Source of the DNA: an uncultured bacterium
GTDB lineage: Bacteria > Bacteroidota > Rhodothermia > Rhodothermales > Rubricoccaceae
Reading direction: 5' to 3'
Assembly (NCBI GenBank): GCA_947493945.1
Contig: CANLSR010000008.1
Location: 1-64,000, forward strand
Length of the DNA: 64,000 nucleotides
A model generated the notes under the pieces. It did not search any database. It saw only the letters and a list, made by a program, of their open reading frames with translations, and was not told where the DNA came from. Each line of letters starts with the position of its first letter. The first letter of the stretch is position 1. A program made the translations under genes and the position numbers. Below are positions 1 to 10,152 of this stretch, one piece after another.

Positions 1-188
1 AAGTAGTCAGGCGTCATGGCAGCGGCGGCGAGTGGGATCTCAAGGAAGGCATCCTGATTGGAAACATCCCGCCGCTGCAAGCCGACGAAGGGCGTCAGCG
101 TTCTTGGCTCGCCCAAGCGTCGGCGTCTACATTGTCACGAACAAGCATCCAGGTCGTTGCCCTTTGCGGTTGAGCGGCCCTCTTGTAG

Positions 189-1368
<1,180 letters not shown>

Positions 1369-1427
1369 CTTCCAACACAGTTGCTGTTCTACCGCCCCCA
1401 GCCAGAGGAAACCACTCCTCCTGCTAG

Positions 1428-1440
1428 ACTGTGCTACAGT
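1428..1440. promoter_or_regulatory. Dyad upstream of catalase
   Basis: The sequence ACTGT-GCT-ACAGT forms a short perfect inverted repeat about 120 bases before the catalase start. It could be an operator for an oxidative-stress regulator, but no regulator gene is nearby and the dyad is short. Confidence 0.2.
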
Positions 1441-1562
1441 AATCGCTGCGCCGAGAATGGGGAACAGCGGCCTATTCTTTCTACGTCAGTGAACCGCATC
1501 CAGAGGTAGGCGTCCCATCCTCCACGTCTCCTCATCCCTTCTCTTTTCTCCTCTCTCCCACC

Positions 1563-3695
1563 GTGTCCGACTCCAAACGCCTCACCGACAACTACGGCCA
1601 CGATCAAGCCGCAAAAGACCGCCAGATCGAGCCCTACCGTGAGGACGCCGACGGCGAGTACCTCACGACGAACACCGGCCTCCGCGTCAACCACACCGAC
1701 GACTCGCTCAAGGCCGGCGAGCGCGGCCCCACGCTCCTGGAGGACTTCCACCTCCGGGAGAAGATGACCCACTTCGACCACGAGCGCGTCCCCGAGCGCG
1801 TGGTCCACGCCCGAGGCTCGGCCGCCCACGGCTATTTCCAGGTCTACGAGCCGCTGGGGGACCTCACAAAAGCCAAGGTCTTCCAGGACCCGGACCAGAA
1901 GACGCCCGTGTTCGTCCGCTTCTCGACCGTCGTCGGGTTCCGCGGCTCGGCCGACACCGTCCGCGACGTGCGCGGGTGGGCCACGAAGTTCTACACCGGG
2001 GACGGCAACTGGGACCTCGTCGGCAACAACATGCCGGTGTTCTTTATCCAGGACGCCATCAAGTTCCCCGACCTCGTCCACGCCATCAAGCCCGAGCCGG
2101 ACTCCCAGACCCCGCAGGCCTCGGCCGCCCACGACAACTTCTGGGACTTCATCTCGCTCATGCCCGAGAGCGCTCACACCATCATGTGGGTGCTCTCCGA
2201 CCGCGGCCTCCCGCGCTCCTACGCCATGATGGAGGGGTTCGGCGTCCACACGTTCCGCCTGGTCAACGAGGCCGGCAAGGGCCGCTTCGTCAAGTTCCAC
2301 TGGCGGCCCGTCTTGGGCACGCACTCGCTCGTGTGGGACGAGACGCAAAAGATCGCGGGCAAGAACCCGGACTTCAACCGGAAGGACCTGTGGGACCGGA
2401 TCGAGAACGGGGACTACCCCGAGTACGAACTCGGCCTCCAGGTCGTCGAGGAGGAGGAGGAGCACAAGTTCGACTTCGACCTCCTCGACCCGACCAAGGT
2501 CATCCCGGAGTCCGAGGTGCCGGTCCGCATCGTGGGCAAGATGACGCTGGACCGGAACCCGGACAACTTCTTCGCCGAGACGGAGCAGGTCGCGTTCCAC
2601 CCCGGCCACGTCGTCCCCGGCATCGACTTCACGAACGACCCGCTCTTGCAGGGCCGGCTGTTCTCGTACATCGACACCCAGATCAACCGGTTCTCGAGCG
2701 CCAACTTCAACGAGTTGCCCATCAACCGGCCCGTCGCCGCCGTCCACAACAACCAGCGCGACGGGTTCATGCGGCAGACGATCAACCGCGGCCCGGTCAA
2801 CTACTATCCGAACTCGCGAGGGAACGGCTGCCCGATGACGGCGCCCGAGTCCGAGGGCGGCTACGTCCACTACGCCGAGCGCGTCGAGGGCCACAAGGTG
2901 AGGGAGCGGAGCGACAGCTTCAAGGACTTCTTCAGCCAGCCCACCATGTTCTGGCACAGCCTGACCGAGGGCGAGCAGGACCGGCTCGTAGCGGCGGCCC
3001 ACTTCGAGCTGGGCAAGGTCAAGACGATGGCGATCCGCGAGCGGATGGTGACCGACCTTTTCAACCACATCAACCACGACCTCGCCGTGCGCGTGGCCGA
3101 GGGCATCGGCGTCACGCCGCCCGAGACGTTCGCCGGGCAAGAGACGGACAAGCGGATCCCCGAGGTGAGCACGATCAAGCGCGGTCGCTACGACACCATC
3201 CAGACGCGCAAGGTGGCCATCGTCCTCGCCGACGGGTTCGACCACGACGCGTTCATGACCGTCAAGACGATGCTCATGGACGGCGGTGCCATGCCGACCG
3301 TCGTGGCCGAGCGGCTGGGGACGCTCACGGCCGCCTCGGGCGAGACGGTCGACGCCGACGAGAGCTACCTCACGACGGCCTCCGTTTTGTTCGACGCCTT
3401 CTTCGTGCCCGGCGGCGCCGGGAGCGTCGCGGCGCTCCAGCGGCACGGCGACGCGCTCCACTTTGTCCATGAGGGGTTCCGCCACGCCAAGCCCATCGGG
3501 GCGACCGGTGAGGGCGTCGACCTCCTGAAGATGGCGATCCTGCCCAAACTCGACCTGTCGGACGGCGACACGACGGTCGACAAGGGCGTCGTCACCGCCC
3601 GCGATGACCTCGGCGGCTTCCCCGAGGCGTTCCGAGAGGCCGTCGCGCAGTGGCGCCACTTCGATCGGGACCAGAAGGACCAGGCGCCCGCGTGA
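1563..3695 (+). CDS. katE: Large-subunit (clade 2) haem catalase, HPII type
   Basis: This 710-residue protein disproportionates hydrogen peroxide to water and oxygen. The start is GTG; the N-terminal extension and length match clade 2 catalases. Catalytic His82 lies in VVHARGSAAHGYF and the distal Asn in LVGNNMPVFFIQD (155/156). The proximal haem ligand is Tyr369, with Arg365 nearby, in RLFSYIDTQINR. Residues from about 550 to 690 form the class I amidotransferase-like flavodoxin domain found only in large-subunit catalases (RKVAIVLADGFD, FFVPGGAGS). The gene stands alone, with an upstream gap of about 190 bases after the IS110 remnant. A long antisense frame covers it but is a GC-composition shadow. 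Confidence 0.97.
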   Translation: MSDSKRLTDNYGHDQAAKDRQIEPYREDADGEYLTTNTGLRVNHTDDSLKAGERGPTLLEDFHLREKMTHFDHERVPERVVHARGSAAHGYFQVYEPLGDLTKAKVFQDPDQKTPVFVRFSTVVGFRGSADTVRDVRGWATKFYTGDGNWDLVGNNMPVFFIQDAIKFPDLVHAIKPEPDSQTPQASAAHDNFWDFISLMPESAHTIMWVLSDRGLPRSYAMMEGFGVHTFRLVNEAGKGRFVKFHWRPVLGTHSLVWDETQKIAGKNPDFNRKDLWDRIENGDYPEYELGLQVVEEEEEHKFDFDLLDPTKVIPESEVPVRIVGKMTLDRNPDNFFAETEQVAFHPGHVVPGIDFTNDPLLQGRLFSYIDTQINRFSSANFNELPINRPVAAVHNNQRDGFMRQTINRGPVNYYPNSRGNGCPMTAPESEGGYVHYAERVEGHKVRERSDSFKDFFSQPTMFWHSLTEGEQDRLVAAAHFELGKVKTMAIRERMVTDLFNHINHDLAVRVAEGIGVTPPETFAGQETDKRIPEVSTIKRGRYDTIQTRKVAIVLADGFDHDAFMTVKTMLMDGGAMPTVVAERLGTLTAASGETVDADESYLTTASVLFDAFFVPGGAGSVAALQRHGDALHFVHEGFRHAKPIGATGEGVDLLKMAILPKLDLSDGDTTVDKGVVTARDDLGGFPEAFREAVAQWRHFDRDQKDQAPA

Positions 3696-4094
3696 CCTGC
3701 CTCCTCTCCTCTGACCACCCACGACCCGTGCTTCCTTGCCGACACTCCTCGCCTTCCTGAACTGGGAGCTCATGGGTGCTCTAGGGCAAGATCGAATATC
3801 ACATGTAGGAGCCGGTCACATGGGACAGATCAGACCGGCCACATGGGTGACACGGCAGAGCTGCAGGCCGACCCTAGGCGCGGGCGCTTCCGGCCCCACG
3901 GAGACGGCTGTGTTTACGTCGCCCCCCTGCCGCCCTGTGCGGCAGCGCTCGGCTCAGAAAGCACTGGCGACCTCTCATCTTGGACGCCCCGCACCACAAG
4001 ACCTACCAGACCTCGGAGGAACGGTCGCGTGGGCAGGGCGGCAGAATCTCCGAGGGCCCGTCCGTAGCTTGCCGGGCCCTCTCCCGGACTCCCC
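3696..4094. other. Gene-free stretch with CACATG repeats
   Basis: No supported gene lies here; the open frames are composition shadows. Between about 3797 and 3849 the hexamer CACATG occurs three times within about 50 bases, twice preceded by a CCGG-containing segment. Repeated sites of this sort occur at the ends of some insertion sequences, so this may be an element remnant, but nothing else supports that. Confidence 0.4.
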
Positions 4095-4703
4095 GTGCGC
4101 CCCTTTGCCCTGATGGCTCTCGCCCTGCTGGCGGCCGCCGGCTGCACCTCGGAGCCGGCGCCGCCGGCGGTGGATCACGCGGCGCTGCGGTCGGACTGGG
4201 AGCGCTGGGTGGCCGCGCGCGACTCGCTGTTCCGCTCGCCCGACTCGCCGCTGCTCGACGCCGACCGCCCCGCGTTCGACGGCCTGTCGTACTTCCCGTA
4301 CGACGCCGCACTCGCCGTCCCCGCCGCGCTCGTGCCGGCCATGCGCCAGGAGACGGTCGACTTCCCGACCACCTCCGGCGCTCTCCAGGAGCACGTCACG
4401 GCCGGGCACCTGGTGTTCGAGGCCGGGGGCATCCAGTGGCGCCTGGAAGCGTACGAGCCCGTCGGCGGCCGGCCCGGGCGCCTGTTCGTCCCGTTCCGCG
4501 ACGCCACCAGCGGGCGCGGGACGTACGGCGGCGGGCGCTACCTCGACATCGAGGTCCAGCCGTCGGGCCGCTACGCGCTCGACCTGAACCGGGCCTACAA
4601 CCCCTACTGCGTCTACAACGTGACGTACTCGTGCCCGCTGCCGCCGGCCGAGAACCGGTTGGAGTTGGCGGTGGTCGCGGGCGAGCGGATGCCCGCCGAA
4701 TGA
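4095..4703 (+). CDS. DUF1684-type lipoprotein
   Basis: The product is 202 residues from a GTG start. It opens with a lipoprotein signal peptide (hydrophobic run, then LLAAAGC with the lipidated Cys at 17). The body matches the DUF1684 family: LFVPFRDATSGRGTYGGGRYLDIE followed by LDLNRAYNPYCVYNVTYSCPLPPAENRL, where Asn-rich and Cys-containing motifs are conserved. The biochemical role of the family is unknown. It probably sits on the periplasmic face of a membrane. The gene is isolated, with no clear partner on either side. Confidence 0.85.
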   Translation: MRPFALMALALLAAAGCTSEPAPPAVDHAALRSDWERWVAARDSLFRSPDSPLLDADRPAFDGLSYFPYDAALAVPAALVPAMRQETVDFPTTSGALQEHVTAGHLVFEAGGIQWRLEAYEPVGGRPGRLFVPFRDATSGRGTYGGGRYLDIEVQPSGRYALDLNRAYNPYCVYNVTYSCPLPPAENRLELAVVAGERMPAE

Positions 4704-4857
4704 CACAGGTCCGGGCGGCACCCGGACGGTGCCCCCCGGCGATCACGGCGCCGTCGGGGCGGGCGCGAGCGGATGGCGGGGAACGTCCGCCAGCGGAACG
4801 GGGCGCGCCCGCCCCGGCCGAGGCCAGAGCGGGCGCGTGGGGGGACGAGCGGGGGCG

Positions 4858-5643
4858 CTAGTCGTCGTTGCCGCCTCGGCGGTCGCGGCGGCGCTGCTCC
4901 TGGCGGCGTTCGCGCGTCTGCTCCGCCGCACGGCGGGTGCCCTCGCGGCGGTCCTGGCGGGCCTCGCGGCGGTCCTCCCGCTGGTCGCGACGGGCTTCAC
5001 GCTGGTTCTCCCGGCGGTCGCGGCGGGCCTCACGCTGGTTCTCCCGGCGGTCACGGCGGGCCTCCTGCCGGTCCTCACGGCGGCCGGCCTCACGCCGGTC
5101 GTCGCGTCGGTCCCGGGCACGCTCGCGCTGCCCGTCGTCGTACCGGTCGTCGTCTCGGCGGCGCGTGTCGTACCAGCCGCGGCGGGCGTCGTAGCGCCGG
5201 TAGCGGTAGTAGTCCTGGTAGCGCTGGGCGCCGTAGCGGTTGTAGTAGCGGTACGGCTCGTGGTAGCGGCGGTCCAGGACGCGCTCGATGTCTCGGTCGA
5301 CGCGGCCCCAGAAGCTGCGGGCGTGGTCGCCCCGGCGCGGGAACGGGTAGGCGCCGCCTCGGTCGAGGGTCTCGTAGGTCCGGCGCACCAGCAGGTCGCG
5401 GATCGCGCGCTCCTCGCTGTTCGAGATCCGGAGGTAGCGGTCGAGCTCGTTGGCGTAGGCGCTCGCGTCGCGGTTGATACGCCGCTCGTAGTCGCCGCGG
5501 TAGCCGTAGTCCTCGTAGCGGTCGTCGGACCCGCGGCGGTAGTCGCCGTAGCCGCCGTTGCCACCGAGGTACCCCAGCTCGGCGCAGCCCGTCAGGGCGA
5601 CGAGGCCGGCCAGGGCTGCGGCGGTAAGGAGAGATCGGTTCAT
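4858..5643 (-). CDS. Lipoprotein with Arg/Asp/Glu-rich repeat tail
   Basis: The 261-residue product begins MNRSLLTAAALAGLVALTGC, a clear lipoprotein signal. A Tyr/Gly/Asp-rich segment follows, then a middle part with a weakly globular look (NELDRYLRISNSEERAIRDLL). The last 90 or so residues are almost entirely Arg, Asp, Glu, Gln and Ala. They include tandem 11-residue units of the type REARRDRRENQ, encoded by a 33-base DNA repeat around 4990-5060. The tail is likely a long charged single helix or coiled coil. I do not recognise a function; envelope spacing or nucleic-acid/polyanion binding would fit. A much longer upstream reading is possible but would hide the signal peptide. Confidence 0.75.
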   Translation of the reverse strand: MNRSLLTAAALAGLVALTGCAELGYLGGNGGYGDYRRGSDDRYEDYGYRGDYERRINRDASAYANELDRYLRISNSEERAIRDLLVRRTYETLDRGGAYPFPRRGDHARSFWGRVDRDIERVLDRRYHEPYRYYNRYGAQRYQDYYRYRRYDARRGWYDTRRRDDDRYDDGQRERARDRRDDRREAGRREDRQEARRDRRENQREARRDRRENQREARRDQREDRREARQDRREGTRRAAEQTRERRQEQRRRDRRGGNDD

Positions 5644-5842
5644 CACAAGAGGGGGTTTATAGTGGTGGGGGCGCCGACTCGGCGATAGAAGAGCCGCTAG
5701 GGAGCCGAACAAAGTCACCCCACGGCACGCAACCGCCGTGCCGCACCCCCAGACTCGGATCCAGGCCCCTCGCCCCGACTCGTCCGTCCACGGTGGTGGA
5801 CACGCCCGACGAACCGGTGACCCGGCCGCCGTCGCCAGGTCG

Positions 5843-5865
5843 CGACCGCCAGCCGCTGGCGGTCG
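5843..5865. repeat. CGCCAGC/GCTGGCG palindrome
   Basis: The arms CGACCGCCAGC and GCTGGCGGTCG are perfectly complementary with a 1-base spacer. This is one of many dispersed copies of the CCGCTGGCGG core in the window. It lies between the divergent lipoprotein gene and the metallo-hydrolase gene. Confidence 0.7.
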
Positions 5866-5987
5866 GCGCGGGCGGGCCGGCCGCCGGGGCCCGGCGAGAG
5901 CGGGTTGCCGCGTTGCAGGTGAAGTCGGCGGGGACGGCAAACGGCGCGGGGGCTCGGTCATACCACGGCCTCCCCGCTGCTGACCCT

Positions 5988-7142
5988 ATGCCCTCCCTCT
6001 CGCGCTCCCTCGCCCTCGGCGGCGCCATCGCCGGTGGCCTGGCGGCCACGGCGGCCGCGGCCCTCCGGCTGCCCGTGTTCGGGGGCACGCCCATGGGGGC
6101 GCGCCTGGAGCGGATGCGCCGGTCGCCCCGGTGGCACGGCGGCCGCTTCCGCAACCCGGTGCCCCTGGAGAGCGCCGGCTCGCCGGACGCGGTGTGGAAG
6201 TGGCTCACGGCCAACCGCGGGCTCCGCCAGCCCAGCGGCGGTGTGCCCACCGTGCGCCGCACCGCCGCCGACTTCGCGGGGCCCCGCGACCTCCGCCTCA
6301 CCTGGCTCGGCCACGGCACGACGCTGGTCGAGATCGAGGGCGCGCGGTTCCTGATCGACCCCGTCTTCAGCCGCAACGCCTCGCCGGGGCCGCTCTTCGG
6401 CGTCGCCCGCTTCCACGAGCCGCCGCTGCCGCTGGACCAAGTCCCAGCGCTCGACGCCGTGGTCCTGACGCACGACCACTACGACCACCTCGACGCCGGG
6501 GCGGTCCGCCAGCTGGCCGGGCGCGTGCCGCGCTGGGTGTGCCCGCTGGGCGTCGGGGCGCACCTGGAGCGCTGGGGCGTGGCGCCGGACCAGATCACGG
6601 AATGCGACTGGTGGGACGCCGCGGAGGCGTCGGGCGTCCGGCTCGTGGCCACGCCCGCCCGCCACTTTTCAGGCCGCTCCGTGACCGACCGCGACCGGAC
6701 GCTGTGGTGCGGGTGGGCCTTCGTCGGCGCCGAGCACCGCGTCTTCGCGACCGGCGACGGCGGCTACGACGCCTCGTTCGCGGAGGTCGGCCGCCGGCTC
6801 GGCCCGTTCGACGCGACGCTGGCCGAGGTCGGGGCCTACGACGCCGACTGGGCCGACGTCCACATGGGGCCGGAGCAGGCCGTGCGCGCGGTCCAGGACG
6901 CGGGCGGCGGGCTGATGGTGCCGGTCCACTGGGGTACGTTCAACCTCGCCTTCCACGGGTGGACGGAGCCGGCCGAGCGCGTCGTGGTGGCGGCGGAGGC
7001 GGCCGGCGTGCCGCTGGCGGTGCCGCGCCCCGGCGAGTCCGTGGTGCCGTCGGCCCCGCCGGCGCTCCAGCGGTGGTGGCCCGAGCAGCCGTGGCAGACG
7101 GTCGGCGAGGCCCCCGTCGTCTCGTCGCACGCGCCCGGCTGA
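5988..7142 (+). CDS. Metallo-beta-lactamase-fold hydrolase, UlaG/NAPE-PLD-like
   Basis: The 384-residue protein has an N-terminal hydrophobic segment (about residues 5-25), so it is probably membrane-anchored or exported. The MBL core begins at LTWLGHGTTLVEIEGARFL. The metal site is the THDHYDHLD motif, with later histidines in ARHFSGRS, ATGDGGYD and PVHWGTFNL. This order matches the COG2220 group (UlaG-like, N-acyl-phosphatidylethanolamine phospholipase D-like). The substrate cannot be told from sequence. The ATG at 5988 was chosen because the signal-like segment follows it directly, although the frame stays open further upstream. Confidence 0.85.
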   Translation: MPSLSRSLALGGAIAGGLAATAAAALRLPVFGGTPMGARLERMRRSPRWHGGRFRNPVPLESAGSPDAVWKWLTANRGLRQPSGGVPTVRRTAADFAGPRDLRLTWLGHGTTLVEIEGARFLIDPVFSRNASPGPLFGVARFHEPPLPLDQVPALDAVVLTHDHYDHLDAGAVRQLAGRVPRWVCPLGVGAHLERWGVAPDQITECDWWDAAEASGVRLVATPARHFSGRSVTDRDRTLWCGWAFVGAEHRVFATGDGGYDASFAEVGRRLGPFDATLAEVGAYDADWADVHMGPEQAVRAVQDAGGGLMVPVHWGTFNLAFHGWTEPAERVVVAAEAAGVPLAVPRPGESVVPSAPPALQRWWPEQPWQTVGEAPVVSSHAPG

Positions 7143-7390
7143 CGCGCGAGCCGGGGGCGAGCGAGCGGACCCACGAGCGCAGGGCGGGGCCGCGCCTGCC
7201 GTGCTGCTCGGCGGACTCTCCACCTCCAAGGCGACCCGCCGGTCGTGACCGAGCGCTCACAGGCCCGGCCCCCGACGACACGGTCCGCCAGCGGCCGGCC
7301 GGTACAAGGTGGAATCTATCGGAAGGGGTACGATCCGGGCGCGACCGCCCGTCTGCGCCGTATCCTGCCCACGTCCTGACCGTTCGCCCC

Positions 7391-7792
7391 GTGCTCGCCA
7401 CCCTCCGCCGACTCCGCGTGCTGACCGCCTGGCTGGCGGTGTGCGTCGCCGGCGGGCCGGCCGCGGCGGCGGCGTGCGCACACGTCGAGACGGCCCCGGC
7501 CGCCCCGCCGTGCCACGAGACCGGCGACATGGCGATGGCCGGCATGGCGCACGAGCCGGCGCCGGCGGACCACCACGACTCGTCGGACGCAGCGTGCTTT
7601 TCGGCGTGCTGCGCCGGGCTCGACGCGAGGGCCGAGGCGGCCGTCGTGGTCCCGGCGCCTGCGCTGGCGCCCGTCGTTCGCGTGGTCGATGTGGAGGCGC
7701 CGGTCTCCGCGCCCGTCGTGGTGGCGGCGGCCGCCCGGGACCATCCGCCGCCGGGCCCGGACCTGCTGGAAACCGGGAGGCTGCGGATCTGA
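7391..7792 (+). CDS. Small secreted Met/His/Cys-rich protein of the copper cluster
   Basis: The 133-residue product from a GTG start has a signal-like hydrophobic N-terminus ending AAAAACAH. A segment rich in potential Cu(I)/Cu(II) ligands follows (CHETGDMAMAGMAHEP, DHHDSSDAACFSACC). No catalytic domain is visible. Its position directly before the DUF3347, TolC and multicopper oxidase genes suggests a periplasmic copper-binding role. That is inference from composition and context. Upstream in-frame sequence overlaps the previous gene region, and the GTG was chosen for the signal peptide. Confidence 0.55.
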   Translation: MLATLRRLRVLTAWLAVCVAGGPAAAAACAHVETAPAAPPCHETGDMAMAGMAHEPAPADHHDSSDAACFSACCAGLDARAEAAVVVPAPALAPVVRVVDVEAPVSAPVVVAAAARDHPPPGPDLLETGRLRI

Positions 7793-7920
7793 TCGGGGGA
7801 GGGCGCGCGTGCGCCCGGCCCGCACGGTGGCGTGCGGGCCTGTCCAGCCTGGCCGACCTGCGGCCGGGCCTCCGTGTGGCCTGACGCGACCCGACCGGGC
7901 GCGTCGCCTCCCCCTGATCC

Positions 7921-8649
7921 ATGTCCCGACTTGTCCTGCTGGCGCTCGCCGCCGGCCTGGCCGCGTGCTCCGCGCCGGCCTCCCCGCTCGCTCTCAGCTC
8001 CTCCCACCCCGCCTCGGCCGACGCCTCGGCCTCGCCCGGCGACGCCCGGCTGGCGGACCTCGCGCCCGTCCCCCAACCCGTCCTCCCCGCCGTCCTCCAG
8101 CACGAGCCGATGGAAGCGACGGACCACGGCGCAATGGGCCACGGCGCGATGCCCTCGGCCACCGCCAGCGCGGGCCCGGACGCCGCGCCCCCCGCCACGC
8201 CCGCCACGCTAGCGGACGCGCTCGACGCCTACCTCGCCGTTCACGACGCGCTCGCGGCCGACCGCCTGGACGCCGCCGCCGCCGGCCGGCTCGCCGACGC
8301 CCTCCGCCAGTCGACCGAGACGGCGCCCGCTGGCGACGCGCACCTGTGGCACCGGATGGCAGACGACGTGGCCGCCTCTCAGGCCGCCGCCGACGCGCTG
8401 GGCCGGTCGCAGACGCTGGACGAGGCTCGCGCCGCCTTCGGCCAACTCGGCGTCCCGTTCGCGTCGCTCGTCGAGGCCGCCGGCGCCGGCGACGGCCTGG
8501 AGCGCCACACGTGCGGCATGACCGACGCGCCCCAGGGCGGCGTCTGGCTCCAGCGCGCCGGCCCGCCCCGCAACCCGTACTTCGGGACGGCCATGCTGAT
8601 GTGCAGCCGCGGGGCCGCGCCGGTCGGACACGCCGAGGACGCCCGATGA
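7921..8649 (+). CDS. DUF3347-domain copper-associated lipoprotein
   Basis: The 242-residue product has a lipobox (LAAGLAAC, Cys at 19). A linker with Met/His pairs follows (DHGAMGHGAM). The DUF3347 domain then runs from LADALDAYLAVHDALAADR to a C-terminal motif with ERHTCGM...GGVWLQ...NPYFGTAMLMC. DUF3347 is found alone or fused to CusB/CzcB-type adaptors and is taken to bind copper. The Cys/Met/His set (HTCGM, MLMC) supports that. The stop codon overlaps the start of the next gene (ATGA), so the two are translationally coupled. Confidence 0.85.
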   Translation: MSRLVLLALAAGLAACSAPASPLALSSSHPASADASASPGDARLADLAPVPQPVLPAVLQHEPMEATDHGAMGHGAMPSATASAGPDAAPPATPATLADALDAYLAVHDALAADRLDAAAAGRLADALRQSTETAPAGDAHLWHRMADDVAASQAAADALGRSQTLDEARAAFGQLGVPFASLVEAAGAGDGLERHTCGMTDAPQGGVWLQRAGPPRNPYFGTAMLMCSRGAAPVGHAEDAR

Positions 8650-10055
8650 CGCGCGCGCTCTCCCTCCTCGCCCTGCTGACGCTGGGCGGCTGCGCCGCCG
8701 TCCGCCCCCAGGCCGCCTTCGACGACGTCCGCCAGACGCTGGCGGGGCGCACCGACGTTCGGGTCGAGTGGTCGACGGGGTCGCCAGGAGACGCCGGCGT
8801 CCAGGCCGAGATCGACCGGCTCCTGGCCGACTCGCTCACGGCCGACGCCGCGGTCCAGATCGCCGTCCTGAACAACCGCCGGCTGCAGGCGACCTACGAA
8901 GACCTCGGCGTGGCCCAAGCAGAGCTGGTCCAGGCCGGGCTGCTCGGCAACCCCGTGTTCCGGGGCAGCGCCGGGTTCCCGTTCGACGGCGCGGGCTCGA
9001 CCAGCCTGGGCCTAGGCGTGGCGCTCCAGTTTCTGGACGTGTTCGCGATCCCCTTGCGCCGGTCCGTGGCTCAGGACGAGTACCAGGCGGCTCGCGTGCG
9101 CGTCGCCGAGGCCGTGCTCGACCTGGCCGCCGAGACGCGCGTCGCGTTCGTCCAGGCCCAGGCCGCCCGGTTGCGCGTCGCGTTCCAGCAGCGCGCCGTC
9201 GCCAACGCCGAGGCCGGGTACCAGGCGGCGCTCCTGCTCCGCGAGGCCGGCAATGTGCCGTCGGTGGAGCTCTTGGCCGAGCAGGCGCTCTACGAGCAGG
9301 CCCGGCTCGACCTGCTGGCGGCCCAGGCCGAGGCCGGCGAGCGGCGCGAGGCGCTGGCGCGCCGGCTGGGCGTCTTTGGAGCTCGGGCCGAGTTCGTCGT
9401 CGCGGGCGTCTTGCCACCCGTCCCGGCCCAGGACCTCGACCTGTCCGACCTGGAGTCGCAGGCCGTCGCCGCCAGCCTGGCCGTCGAGGCCGCCCGGCTG
9501 GACGCCGCCGCCGTCGGCCGCCGGCTGGGGCTGACCCGCCTCCAGACGGCGCTGCCCGACCTCGAGATCGGCGGCGAGGCCGAGCGCGACGACGGCGAGT
9601 GGCGGGCCGGGCCCGAGGTCGAGATCGCGCTTCCGCTCCTGGACCAAGGGCAGGCAAGGCGCGCGGCCGTCCAGTCGGAGCTGAGGCGGCGCCAGGCGCT
9701 GGTCTACGCGACTGCCGTCGACGTCCGCTCGGCCGCTCGCGTGCTGGCGCTCCGGCTGGAGGCCCGCGCGCGCGTCGCCCGCCAGTACCAGGCCGTCGTG
9801 CTCCCGCTGCGCGCCGAGGTCACGGCCCAGACCGTCCGCCAGTACAACGCGATGCAGACCGGCGTCTTCGGGCTGCTCCAGGCCCAGGCCGCCGAGGTCG
9901 ACGCCGCCCGCCGCTACGCCGACGCCCTGGCCGGCTACTGGACCGCCCGGGCCGACGTCGAGGCGCTCCGCCAGGGCCGGATGCCTTCTTTGGATGGGAG
10001 CGACGCGATGTCCAGCGAGTCGTCCACGAGGATGCAATCTGACGAGGACCACTAG
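8646..10055 (+). CDS. TolC/CusC-family outer membrane efflux protein
   Basis: The 469-residue product is a lipoprotein by its start (LLTLGGC). It carries two OEP repeats with the typical alternating Ala/Gln/Glu-rich helices (LNNRRLQATYEDLGVAQAEL; later ARRAAVQSELRRRQAL and VRQYNAMQTGVFGLLQAQ). It would form the outer membrane channel of a tripartite efflux system. No inner membrane pump or adaptor gene is adjacent, so its partner must be encoded elsewhere or it serves an unusual route. The gene overlaps the upstream DUF3347 gene by four bases. The context suggests copper export. Confidence 0.88.
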   Translation: MTRALSLLALLTLGGCAAVRPQAAFDDVRQTLAGRTDVRVEWSTGSPGDAGVQAEIDRLLADSLTADAAVQIAVLNNRRLQATYEDLGVAQAELVQAGLLGNPVFRGSAGFPFDGAGSTSLGLGVALQFLDVFAIPLRRSVAQDEYQAARVRVAEAVLDLAAETRVAFVQAQAARLRVAFQQRAVANAEAGYQAALLLREAGNVPSVELLAEQALYEQARLDLLAAQAEAGERREALARRLGVFGARAEFVVAGVLPPVPAQDLDLSDLESQAVAASLAVEAARLDAAAVGRRLGLTRLQTALPDLEIGGEAERDDGEWRAGPEVEIALPLLDQGQARRAAVQSELRRRQALVYATAVDVRSAARVLALRLEARARVARQYQAVVLPLRAEVTAQTVRQYNAMQTGVFGLLQAQAAEVDAARRYADALAGYWTARADVEALRQGRMPSLDGSDAMSSESSTRMQSDEDH

Positions 10056-10152
10056 CGCTGCCCCTATCGCGCCCGGTAGCACCGTACGGGCGCATTGCAA
10101 CACGTCCCTACTGTTCGAGGCGGGGCCACATACGCTCCAAACATATAAAACA

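Noticed and set aside
1434-3773. 779-codon open frame antisense to the catalase gene, and similar very long antisense frames over kgd and hrpB
   Set aside because: They mirror the codon periodicity of strongly supported genes in GC-rich DNA and show no domain motifs.
3797-3849. CACATG triplet as an IS21/IS481 end
   Set aside because: No transposase fragment, no matching second end; kept only as a comment in the gap entry.
3736-4113. Possible small genes in the gap after katE
   Set aside because: No start context, no recognisable motif and composition unlike neighbouring genes.
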